Source: Gemmata palustris
GTDB taxonomy: Bacteria; Planctomycetota; Planctomycetia; Gemmatales; Gemmataceae
Assembly: GCF_017939745.1 (NCBI RefSeq)
Contig: NZ_JAGKQQ010000001.1
Span: 7,269,299-7,333,298, forward strand
Length of the DNA: 64,000 bases
Direction: 5' to 3'
How positions within the stretch are numbered: position 1 is the stretch's first letter; the number at the start of each line of letters is the position of its first letter. A program made the position numbers and the translations under genes. Shown piece after piece: positions 43,664 to 51,218 of the stretch. The notes under the pieces are model-generated. The model was not told the origin of the DNA, did not search any database, and was given only the letters and a program-made list of their open reading frames with translations.

Positions 43664-43822
43664 CGCGCCCGCCACGCGCAGTTCGGCTGACTCGGTGTGG
43701 GGCACGGGATCGGCTCGTGAAACTGCGGCCTTCCGGCGCCCGACTTGCATCTGGGGCGATCGGAAGTAACCTGTTCCCGTGCGGGGGCAATTCGCTCCCA
43801 CCCCTCTATATGAGGCCCAGTC

Positions 43823-44398
43823 ATGCTCGTGCGTTCGCTTTCCGTTCTGGCCCTCGTTCTGGCCCCGGTCGTCGCCCACGCAGCCGACGTGGAGAACCCG
43901 TACAAGGGTGCCAAAGTCGGCGACTTCGCGGTCTACAAGATGACCACGAAGGTCGGTGACTTCAACATCAAGGGCACGGTCACCCAGACCGTGACCGAAA
44001 AGAGCGACAAGGAAGTTACCGTTAAGGGCACCGGGACCGTGGAGTTCAACGGCAACAAGATGGACATCCCGGCCCAGGAGCAGAAGATCGACCTGACCAA
44101 GCCGTTCGACCCGACGAAGGCCGCGAACCTGCCGGGCGGGGCCGAGGCCAAGGTCGAGAAGGGCAAAGAGGGCAAGGAGAAGATCAAGGTCGGCGACAAG
44201 GAGTACTCCACCACCTGGACCACGTACACCGCGAAGATGAAGGTGATGGGCCAGGAAATCGAAGCCGACCTCAAGACGTGGATGGCGAAGGACGTGGCCG
44301 CGGGCGGGATGGTGAAGATGACCATGACCGCCAAGATCGCCGGGCAGGACATGGACATCCTGATGGAACTGACCGAGACCGGTAACAGCAAGAAGTAA
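43823..44398 (+). CDS. Exported beta-rich hypothetical protein
   Basis: The 191-residue protein has a clear signal peptide (MLVRSLSVLALVLAPVVAHA). The body is Lys/Thr-rich with alternating residues (VTQTVTEKSDKEVTVKGTG, TTWTTYTAKMKVMGQEIEA), typical of a beta-barrel-like secreted domain. AUG lies after GAGGCCCAGTC. No family was recognised. A terminator follows. Confidence 0.75.
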   Translation: MLVRSLSVLALVLAPVVAHAADVENPYKGAKVGDFAVYKMTTKVGDFNIKGTVTQTVTEKSDKEVTVKGTGTVEFNGNKMDIPAQEQKIDLTKPFDPTKAANLPGGAEAKVEKGKEGKEKIKVGDKEYSTTWTTYTAKMKVMGQEIEADLKTWMAKDVAAGGMVKMTMTAKIAGQDMDILMELTETGNSKK

Positions 44399-44417
44399 CT
44401 CGCGCGACCAAATTTCC

Positions 44418-44459
44418 CACCGCCCGGCGCTGTGACTCATCACGGTGCTGGGCGGTGGC
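44418..44459. terminator. Hairpin after the exported beta-rich protein
   Basis: CCACCGCCCGGCGCTGTGA pairs with TCACGGTGCTGGGCGGTGG with three weak pairs and a short loop, ~20 nt after the stop at 44398. There is no long T-run, only ATTTCCC. Confidence 0.6.
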
Positions 44460-44585
44460 ATTTCCCAGGCGCGAGAAGCAGAAGGAAGAGCCGCGGATCA
44501 CGCCGATAACGCAGATCAGACAAGAGCGTGATGATCTTGCTGCGGATGTGATTTCGCGATCAGATCGTCGGGCAATATTGGCGAG

Positions 44586-45424
44586 ATGTTAGCCAGAATC
44601 GGATCGGGAATCGCCGGATTTCCGTGTTCCGCCGCGATTGTTAGCCTAAATGGGTAACGCATCCGGAGTGAGGAGGCACGGTGGCGAACGCGGTGCGAGC
44701 ACTGTTCGTCTGCGAGGGCAACCGGCACCGCAGCCCGACGGCCGAGCGCCTGTATTCCGCGACGCCCGGAGTCGCTTCGCGCTCGGCGGGTTTATCTCCG
44801 TTGGCGCGTGTGGAACTCACCGAAGAGTTGCTCGCTTGGGCGGATATGTTGTTCGTGATGGAGGCCCGGCTCGAAAAGCTCATCCGGCGCCGTTTCGCGC
44901 TCGCTCTCGACGGGAAACTGTTGGTTTGCCTGAAGATTCCCGACGACTACCAGTTCATGCAGCCGGAACTCATCGCCGTGTTGACCGAGCGGCTGGTTCC
45001 TCACCTCGGCGAACCGAATAGAGCGTGATCGACCTGTTTCCGATGCTCAGGCCTCCGCGAGTAGCGGAGCGATAAGCATTTCCAATCGCATCTTTTCCGT
45101 GATGGTCGTTGTGCCCTCTCGTGGTGTAAACCCAAAATCATTTTGTATTTTTCCGTACACTAGTATACAATTGATATAATGGCGAGTGAATGGGCCACTG
45201 TCCCGAATTGTTGGGGCGCAATGTGGGGCCAGATGTTAGCCGGGAGTTACCGGAATGTTGGTCCGCGTGAGCTTTGAACTGCAGAAATTGTGGCGAATGT
45301 TAGCCATCGGCGAGTGGTCCCAGAGCGGAAAGGGTGCCGGAAAGAATTACGGCGTCAGTAGCTAGCGATCGTTTTGCTCGTGTGCGGCCCCGAAACGGCC
45401 CCAAAATGTTAGCGAATGTTAGCC
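44586..45424. repeat. Six copies of the motif ATGTTAGCC around the phosphatase gene
   Basis: The 9-mer ATGTTAGCC or a one-base variant occurs at 44586, 44638 (TTGTTAGCC), 45233, 45297, 45406 (ATGTTAGCG) and 45416. Two copies precede and four follow the phosphatase-like gene. All are in the same orientation. It may be a dispersed operator or degenerate repeat. Confidence 0.65.
44681..45028 (+). CDS. Low-molecular-weight protein tyrosine phosphatase-like protein
   Basis: The GTG start at 44681 follows AGGAGG. The 115-residue protein has the LMW-PTP loop C-E-G-N-R-H-R-S (ALFVCEGNRHRSPTAERLY), where the nucleophilic Cys and Arg fit C-x5-R, followed by TEELLAWADMLFVME. It is short and lacks the C-terminal DPY acid motif of classical LMW-PTPs; this subgroup (COG4551-like) has IPDDYQFM instead. 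It could dephosphorylate protein tyrosine or act on another phosphoester. Confidence 0.8.
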   Translation: MANAVRALFVCEGNRHRSPTAERLYSATPGVASRSAGLSPLARVELTEELLAWADMLFVMEARLEKLIRRRFALALDGKLLVCLKIPDDYQFMQPELIAVLTERLVPHLGEPNRA

Positions 45425-45612
45425 CGGCGGTCGTCTCGGTCTGGGCCGCGGGGCCAAATGCTGTGGGATCGAGCCGGGCGGGTAAGTGTCCTCTCGCCTC
45501 GGCAAACCTGCATCGAACTCATTTCAACGCCGTTTCTTCGCCCTTTGGGAAGAGTCGGCCGTCCTCTTCAGCGTGCTTCTTCTTGGGCTAATCCCGCTTC
45601 GGTGTCCTTGTA
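45029..45612. other. AT-rich island and non-coding stretch after the phosphatase gene
   Basis: No convincing gene. At 45119-45181 there is an AT-rich island. It contains TTGTAT (45143-45148), then TACAAT (45166-45171) at 17-nt spacing, and TATAAT at 45175-45180. These are promoter-like and read right into ~400 bp carrying four of the ATGTTAGCC copies. An untranslated RNA or a lost gene are both possible. Confidence 0.45.
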
Positions 45613-45705
45613 ACGAGCCGCGACCGCAAGGGAGCGGGAGGCGCTCCCATTTGTGGTCGCGCTTCAATGCACGGGAAGCCCCGCTCCCTTGCGGTCGCGG
45701 CTCGT
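45613..45705. repeat. Perfect 26-bp inverted repeat (family B, copy 1)
   Basis: The arms at 45613-45638 and 45680-45705 are exact reverse complements beginning ACGAGCCGCGACCGCAAGGG. The same arm sequence recurs at 48359-48417, defining a dispersed family. Loop 41 nt. Confidence 0.87.
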
Positions 45706-45986
45706 GTGGTCGCTACACGCATCTCGAAGCGAGGCTAAACGAGTGAAATCGCCGGTAGCTCGGCGTTCGCTGGTTTCTCGGTTCTCGCCGGCTTGCGGGC
45801 CGCGATTCACGAGCGTTGCGTTTCCCTTGGGGGCCGCCAATGCCTGTTTCCTTCAGGACCGCATTGCTGCAAAGCGGGTGTCTATTGATGTCTGTTTTTG
45901 CGGTGGTGCCGCATCTAAAAGTGTCTGAAATAATCACGAATCGCGTTCTGGCAAAAAAGAAAATCGAAAAAGACGCGCTTTCTGAG

Positions 45987-46015
45987 TTGACATGCTTACT
46001 GAACGAATGTATAAG
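45987..46015 (+). promoter_or_regulatory. Near-consensus sigma-70 promoter
   Basis: TTGACA at 45987-45992 and TATAAG at 46010-46015 are separated by 17 nt, in an AT-rich patch. It lies ~75 bp upstream of the ATG at 46091 and likely drives the cluster of three small genes. Confidence 0.7.
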
Positions 46016-46090
46016 TAGTGTGTCGGATGCAAATGAGGAGTTGAGACCAGCAGCCGACGGGTGAAGCGGGAACACGTGGGAGGGGCGACG

Positions 46091-46540
46091 ATGGAAAGCT
46101 GGCGTCTGGTATGGCGTGACGGGTTCGTGCCGGTCCTCTCGACTGCCGGGTTGGAATCGCTCCGTGACGCGCTCCGCGGCGATGACCCCCGGCTAACGCA
46201 GGGCAGCACCACAACCCCGCCGCCGCTGATGTGTGTGCAGGACTGGCCGGTAGAAGCCGCATGTGCCCTCGGGTTCTGTGGCTGGCAGGGCGACGAGCTC
46301 GAGTCCGTGGGCCAGGTCGAAGAGTTCTTCGCCCGGGCCTGTTTCGAGGCCGATCAGCGCCTCGGCGAACCGGCCGCGTGCCGCTGGTTCCTCAACTGGT
46401 TCGACGACACCCCGCGCGACGAGATGCGCCGCGACCTCCTCGCCGAGGTCGAACAGGCCCTCGCCCAGCGCCTGCCGATCGACCGCGTCGGTCCCGAAAT
46501 CGACCGGCTCGCGAAGCACCCCGAAATTACCGCCGCGTAA
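46091..46540 (+). CDS. Hypothetical protein, first of a small-gene cluster
   Basis: From ATG 46091, with GGAGG about 7 nt upstream, the product is 149 residues. It is acidic and Trp-rich (MESWRLVWRDGFVPVLSTAG, CALGFCGWQGDELESVGQVEE, CRWFLNWFDDTPRDEM). No family was recognised. It sits behind a strong promoter and ahead of two small genes in the same direction. Confidence 0.65.
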   Translation: MESWRLVWRDGFVPVLSTAGLESLRDALRGDDPRLTQGSTTTPPPLMCVQDWPVEAACALGFCGWQGDELESVGQVEEFFARACFEADQRLGEPAACRWFLNWFDDTPRDEMRRDLLAEVEQALAQRLPIDRVGPEIDRLAKHPEITAA

Positions 46541-46594
46541 GCCGCAAAACAAAACGCCCTACACAAGATAACACTAACTGTTCGGGAGTCCACA

Positions 46595-46786
46595 ATGTTT
46601 GAAGTAATCATTTGCACAGTTAGTTCGGGTCGGGTCCAGCGCAAGGCGTTCACCAACTGGGACGCGGCCCGCGCGTATGCGGACCGCTGGTCGGAAAAGG
46701 GCCGGGCGTATCGCGTTACGCTCGAACGGATCGCCCAGCCGATGCCGCTGCGGGTGCTCCGCCCGGGCCGCTCGATGGGCATGTAA
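46595..46786 (+). CDS. Small hypothetical protein, second of the cluster
   Basis: The 63-residue protein (MFEVIICTVSSGRVQRKAF, then TNWDAARAYADRWSEKGRAYRVTLER) follows GGAG 6 nt upstream. Its basic, beta-alpha-like pattern suggests a small nucleic-acid-associated or adaptor fold; this is a guess. It lies 54 bp after the preceding gene. Confidence 0.6.
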   Translation: MFEVIICTVSSGRVQRKAFTNWDAARAYADRWSEKGRAYRVTLERIAQPMPLRVLRPGRSMGM

Positions 46787-46856
46787 TTAGCGCAGCCAGC
46801 ACGAGCCGCACAAGCGACCTAACCAAAACATTCATCCCATAATCTCGGATATCGCC

Positions 46857-47201
46857 ATGAACCCGATCTGCCGCCACTGCACGAAGTCGAAGATCAACCG
46901 TCCCCGCGGTCTGTGCTGGAGCTGCTACTACACCCCGGGCGTCAAAGAGCTGTACCCGTCGACATCGAAGTACGCGCGCCGCGGGGTCGGCAACTTCACC
47001 GGCAGCGCGCCGCTGCCGTCCTCGCCGACGACCGCCGCGCCCGGAACGCCCGAAAAGCTCGCGGTTCTGGAAATGCGCGCGAAGATGAAACAAGCGATCT
47101 TCCACCCGGCCGACGCCCGCTTCGAGGGCGATCCCCGGCCGCTGGAGTTCCTGAAAAACAAGTCCCGCAGCGCTGTGAGCGAGATGTCGTGCGTCGCGTG
47201 A
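46857..47201 (+). CDS. Zinc-ribbon protein of planctomycete type, third of the cluster
   Basis: The 114-residue protein opens with a two-pair Cys cluster, CRHCTKSKINRPRGLCWSCY, a probable zinc site, followed by TPGVKELYPSTSKYARRGVG. I recall this segment as recurring in several Gemmataceae proteins. A Pro/Ser linker and a helical end follow. It may bind nucleic acid; function not established. Confidence 0.7.
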   Translation: MNPICRHCTKSKINRPRGLCWSCYYTPGVKELYPSTSKYARRGVGNFTGSAPLPSSPTTAAPGTPEKLAVLEMRAKMKQAIFHPADARFEGDPRPLEFLKNKSRSAVSEMSCVA

Positions 47202-47392
47202 CTGCGAAATGTCGCGGGTCGCGACCGAGTCCCGGTTGCTGAACCGTAGGGGCGCCCCAACCACCGTCAGAACGCCACCGGTCATCGCTCGCCCGCTGTC
47301 GGCAGCGAACTTCTCGGCGTGAATTCTGACTCACCCGGCGCCGGACCTACCACAGCAACTGGTCGGACGAAGTCGCGACCCGCGTCGAAACA

Positions 47393-47475
47393 CGAGAAAC
47401 GGGCGAATACAGGAAGCGTTTCGCCCGTTTCTCGCCGAGCCTCACCCGATACAGACGGGTGAGGTTCGTTTTTTC
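47393..47475 (+). terminator. Two consecutive hairpins with T-run downstream of the small-gene cluster
   Basis: CGAGAAACGGGCGAA (47393-47407) pairs with TTCGCCCGTTTCTCG (47420-47434). CCTCACCCG (47440-47448) pairs with CGGGTGAGG (47456-47464) and is followed by TTCGTTTTTT. The second is a good intrinsic terminator. Confidence 0.75.
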
Positions 47476-47630
47476 ACGACATTTCTACACGAAAATAGGT
47501 TTTGCCGCTCATTTTGGCGCCGCGATGTCGCGCAACAGCGAACAATACTCTGGCTCGAGTCGTTTAATGGGGCCGTGGCCGCTTGATCCAGCGCCGGCGA
47601 GGTTTCACCACTCACAGCGTTGCCTCAAAA

Positions 47631-47648
47631 GTGACAACCGGTTGTCAC
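47631..47648. promoter_or_regulatory. Perfect 18-bp palindrome, possible operator
   Basis: GTGACAACCGGTTGTCAC is fully self-complementary without a loop. It lies ~310 bp upstream of csrA in a ~480-bp stretch (47476-47958) with no gene I can support. Such even palindromes suit dimeric HTH regulators. Confidence 0.55.
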
Positions 47649-47958
47649 CGCGTCCCACGCACAACGTGTCCGGTTGTGGGCGGGCTAGGCGGGTTCTGTG
47701 GCTTGTGTTGCGCTCGTCCGCGAACCCGCTGGCGGTTGTGACGGTCACCTTAATACTTGGCGCGATTCGGCTTGCAATGTGGGTTGCGCACAGTGTTCGC
47801 CCGTTCGGGTGTCTGGCGCACTCATTATTCCGGCCGTGCGCCCGCTCCCCCAGGTGTCGAAAAGTCATTTCCCCCGGCGCCGCAACCCCATACGGAATCG
47901 TGGCGTAGAATTGGGGAGCGTTTTACGGACGAGTGATGCACAACGGAGGGAAGCGATC

Positions 47959-48171
47959 ATGCTCGTTCTGAGCCGTAAATTGGGCGAGAAGATTTTCATC
48001 GGTGAGAACATCTGTATCACGGTTGTGGACATCGACCGCGGCAAGATTCGATTGGGAATCGAAGCGCCGCGCGACGTGCCCATTTATCGGCAGGAGTTGC
48101 TCCCCTTAAACCAGCAGCAACAGCGGGCCGACGCCGCGGCCGGTCAGTCGAACGTTCCGACCGTTTCCTGA
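47959..48171 (+). CDS. csrA: CsrA carbon storage regulator
   Basis: The 70-residue protein starts at ATG 47959 with GGAGGG 8 nt upstream. It is a textbook CsrA: MLVLSRKLGEKIFIGENICI, then VVDIDRGKIRLGIEAPRDVPIYRQEL, including the GIEAP RNA-contact region. It binds GGA motifs in mRNA leaders to control translation. The Gln/Ala tail (QQQQRADAAAGQ) is species-specific. Confidence 0.97.
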   Translation: MLVLSRKLGEKIFIGENICITVVDIDRGKIRLGIEAPRDVPIYRQELLPLNQQQQRADAAAGQSNVPTVS

Positions 48172-48358
48172 CTACCCCCGCTCTCATCTCACCTCGTTCG
48201 TCCCGGATGTGTGGTGCCGGTCGCTCTGGTTCGCCTTCTCCAGAATCGCGCGGCGGGCGGTGCTCTCGAGTGAGCGCTGCCCGCCGCGCGTTTGTTCGTC
48301 TTCGACTCGCGTTACCACTGCGCACGAGTCTCGTTTCGGGATCGTAGCAGCGGGTTGG

Positions 48359-48417
48359 ACGAGCCGCGACCGCAAGGGAGCGGAGGCACCTCCCAATCCC
48401 TTGCGGTCGCGGTTCGT
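48359..48417. repeat. 21-bp inverted repeat (family B, copy 2)
   Basis: The arms at 48359-48379 (ACGAGCCGCGACCGCAAGGG...) and 48397-48417 are inverted with one mismatch. The sequence matches the repeat at 45613-45705. It lies in the ~310-bp gap between csrA and the next gene. Confidence 0.8.
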
Positions 48418-48483
48418 TACAGAGAGCCTGAAACTGGACTAGAGTTTGCCGTTCGTTTTCGATTCCCAGATAAGGAACGGACG

Positions 48484-48750
48484 ATGGCAACACCGGCAAT
48501 GATCCTGAGTTGGAAGCAAGAGGGGCGGGCCGAGGGGTTCGCCGAAGGGCTGGCGTCGGGGATGATCGAGTCCCGGCGCGAGGATCTGTTGAAACTCCTT
48601 CGCGTGAAGTTCGTTACGCTCCCGCCCGAACTCAGCTCCGCGGTCCGCAGTGAGACCGCGCTCGACCCGCTCACGCGCTGGTTCGACGCGGCACTCTCCG
48701 CGCCCACGCTCGAAGCGTTCGCGGTCATGATTCGCTCTGGGGTGCGATAA
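48484..48750 (+). CDS. Short protein resembling the C-terminus of Rpn/PD-(D/E)XK-type transposase-like proteins
   Basis: The 88-residue protein (GRAEGFAEGLASGMIESRREDLLKLL, split here at ~residues 13-38, then RWFDAALSAPTLEAFA) matches the C-terminal tail found in Rpn-family and DUF4351 proteins. The N-terminal nuclease domain is absent. It has its own start behind AAGGA, so it is either a truncated remnant or a standalone tail protein. Confidence 0.55.
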   Translation: MATPAMILSWKQEGRAEGFAEGLASGMIESRREDLLKLLRVKFVTLPPELSSAVRSETALDPLTRWFDAALSAPTLEAFAVMIRSGVR

Positions 48751-48875
48751 GTGCCGAGTTCCTGGTTTAAAGACAATCGCTTTCGCGCCCCACCGTCTTG
48801 CTTTGGCGCAGCGCCGCGTTCACACTGAAGCACTCTTCATTTAGGAACGCGGAACCCGAAACCCGGAACTTGCTC

Positions 48876-49814
48876 ATGGCAGAACCAATCACGATCGCCA
48901 CTTGGCCGTTCGGTAAGACCGCAGTCGAAGCCGCGATGAAGGTGCTTGCGAAGGGCGAGCCCGCTCTCGACGCGGCCCTGGCCGGAGCGCAGGCGGTCGA
49001 GGACGACACAAGTATCCGTAACTCGGTGGGCTTCGGGAGTTTGCCGGACCGCCTGGGCCGGCTCACGCTCGATGCGTGCGTAATGGACGGCCGGACGCTC
49101 GCGTGCGGTTCGGTGGCGTGCGTCGAGCACATCCGGCACCCCGCCGCACTCGCCCGGCGCGTGATGGAAAAAACTCCGCACGTCATGCTCGTGGGCGAGG
49201 GGGCAAAGTGGTTCGCGCTGCAACAGGGCTTCCCGCTGGAAGTTCCGTACACCGCGGAGAGCATTAAAGAGTGGCTCGACGCGCACCCGGATCTCAAGAA
49301 GAAAGAAAAGCCCGGCAAATCACCGGTTCGAGCCGACGGCGCGTCCGATATCACCGTGAACGAATTCAACCACGACACAGTGACGGTGCTGTCGCTGGAC
49401 AAGAAGGGGCACCTCGGCGGGGTCTGCACCACGAGCGGGTTGGGATACAAGTTGCCCGGCCGCGTCGGGGATTCGCCCATCATTGGGGCCGGGTTGTACG
49501 TCGACGACCTCGCGGGCGCTGCCGGCGGAACGGGTGTCGGCGAAGAGATCATCCGCATCGGTGCGAGCCTGTTCATCGCCGAGCAGATGCGCGCCGGCAA
49601 AACGCCCCAAGAAGCGTGCGAACTGGCCTGCAAGCGGGCGAACGCCGCGGCCGGGCGCCGAGGGGTTCATCCCGCCCGAGTCGCGTTCCTGGCACTCGAC
49701 CCGAAGGGGAACGTCGGCGCGGCCTGCACCGAGAAGACGGACTTCAAGTACGCCGTTGGGCGCGGCGATAAAGTGGAACTGCTCACCGCAAAAGAGATCG
49801 GGCCAACGGCTTGA
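48876..49814 (+). CDS. N4-(beta-N-acetylglucosaminyl)-L-asparaginase-type Ntn hydrolase
   Basis: The 312-residue hydrolase from ATG 48876 has the autocleavage site HDTVTVLSLDKKGHLGG, where Thr after HD becomes the N-terminal nucleophile (~residue 168). The partner motifs GVCTTSGLGYKLPGRVGDSPIIGAG and DDLAGAAGGTGVGE follow. It cleaves an Asn-linked sugar or isoaspartyl bond. There is no signal peptide, so it is cytosolic, unlike some relatives. Alone on its strand. Confidence 0.9.
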   Translation: MAEPITIATWPFGKTAVEAAMKVLAKGEPALDAALAGAQAVEDDTSIRNSVGFGSLPDRLGRLTLDACVMDGRTLACGSVACVEHIRHPAALARRVMEKTPHVMLVGEGAKWFALQQGFPLEVPYTAESIKEWLDAHPDLKKKEKPGKSPVRADGASDITVNEFNHDTVTVLSLDKKGHLGGVCTTSGLGYKLPGRVGDSPIIGAGLYVDDLAGAAGGTGVGEEIIRIGASLFIAEQMRAGKTPQEACELACKRANAAAGRRGVHPARVAFLALDPKGNVGAACTEKTDFKYAVGRGDKVELLTAKEIGPTA

Positions 49815-49967
49815 ACAGGGATTCGGGGCGAGATTCGGGATTCGGCACGGCGGTTCCTGTGCTCGTGTGACACGATGTTGGTTTCTTCTTCCCGAATCCG
49901 CGCCCCCGGAATCCTTACAGACTGGTAGAATTGACCTGTCCCACGTTTCAGAGCGCGGAGGGGCGGA

Positions 49968-51152
49968 ATGTCGTTGGTAGTTCGGTGCCCGGCGTGTCGG
50001 GGCGCGTCCCGCGTTCCGGTCGACGCGATCGGTCAGATGGTCGGGTGCCCGCGCTGTCAGTCCCCGTTCGTGGCCGAGGAAGACGCGCCCGCGGCGCCGC
50101 TGCCGTCGCGCGCGCACAATTCGCCCGTGCGCGCTAACTCCAAACCCAGACCTGCGCCCGAAGTGCCGGTTCGATCGCCGCCCCGACCGTCCGCGGCCAT
50201 TCCCATTGCCCCCCCGCGCCGGCTCCGGCCCGAGCTCACGCGCGAAGAACTTGTGGCGCCGGCTCCGGGATCGGCGCCCGTGCTCGCGATCGAGGTGCCG
50301 GACCCGGAGCACGATCCGCACTCGCGACCCGTGGCCGGGCTGCCGGTGTCGGTGCTCGTCGGTTTCGCACTGATGCCGTTCGGCATCCCGCTGCTGTGGT
50401 TCGTGGGACCGCTCGTCACGGGAAAAGAAGCCTCTCTCTCACTCGCGGTGCCGGTGTCTCTGGCGATTGCGGCATCCGCGCTGTGTTTGGGTGTGGTCTA
50501 CACCATCGACTGGACGGCCGCGACCCGTATCAAGGGCGTGTTGATGCTCGTGGGGCTGTCGTACCTCAGCGCGTCCGGCTTGTTTTTCCTGAAAAAAGAC
50601 CTGATGGACCGCGTTCAGAAGTTCTTCAGCGTGACCCCCGAGTGGCACTGGGTGAGGACCGAAGACAAGGGCTGGCACGTCCGAATGCCGTTTCCGGCTG
50701 TGGTGGACAGGGAAACACAACCGTTGCCGGGCTTGGCTCGAATGTCGGAGGTTCGGCGGGCGCGATACGAGCCCAAAGGACAGGAAGGGCCGGCCTACGA
50801 ATACTACTTCGGTGCGGGGCCGGCGAATCCGAATGTGGGAGATTCGGCCGACGGGTGGCTCGGGCGGATTCGCGAGGGGATGTGGTTCGTCCGGGTCGAT
50901 CGGGAACTCAAGGATCGGGGCGGAAAATTGGTCGAGGGGGGAAGGTCGATCGCCCACCCTCTGGCCCCGGACTCGAACGGGCGCCAGTGGATGTTCGAGT
51001 TGGGGGGCACGGGCGGAACCGTCCGCATTGTGCAGGTCTTCATCATTGAGGGGCGCGTTTATTACTTGTCTGCTGAAGGGCCAGAATTGGTAGCCAGCGA
51101 CGACCCGGCCGAGCGATTTTTTGGTTCATTTGAGCCCCTTCCGCGGAAATAG
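49968..51152 (+). CDS. Zinc-ribbon membrane protein of Gemmata type
   Basis: The 394-residue protein opens with a zinc ribbon (VVRCPACRGASRVPV, then GCPRCQSPF). A Pro/Ala/Arg-rich linker follows (~40-115), then three hydrophobic helices (~125-215: VSVLVGFALMPFGIPLLWFVG, AVPVSLAIAASALCLGVVY, IKGVLMLVGLSYLSASGLFFL) and a ~170-residue soluble domain. The domain order is familiar from Gemmataceae hypothetical proteins. Function unknown. Confidence 0.72.
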   Translation: MSLVVRCPACRGASRVPVDAIGQMVGCPRCQSPFVAEEDAPAAPLPSRAHNSPVRANSKPRPAPEVPVRSPPRPSAAIPIAPPRRLRPELTREELVAPAPGSAPVLAIEVPDPEHDPHSRPVAGLPVSVLVGFALMPFGIPLLWFVGPLVTGKEASLSLAVPVSLAIAASALCLGVVYTIDWTAATRIKGVLMLVGLSYLSASGLFFLKKDLMDRVQKFFSVTPEWHWVRTEDKGWHVRMPFPAVVDRETQPLPGLARMSEVRRARYEPKGQEGPAYEYYFGAGPANPNVGDSADGWLGRIREGMWFVRVDRELKDRGGKLVEGGRSIAHPLAPDSNGRQWMFELGGTGGTVRIVQVFIIEGRVYYLSAEGPELVASDDPAERFFGSFEPLPRK

Positions 51153-51218
51153 GACCGAGCGCTCGGTTCAACCTAGCGCGACGGTTCCCTGTCTAACACT
51201 GAACCCTGAAAACTCCCG

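Noticed and set aside
47459-47908. 149-codon + strand frame upstream of csrA
   Set aside because: Starts in the terminator T-run, has no ribosome binding site, and its composition is not protein-like.
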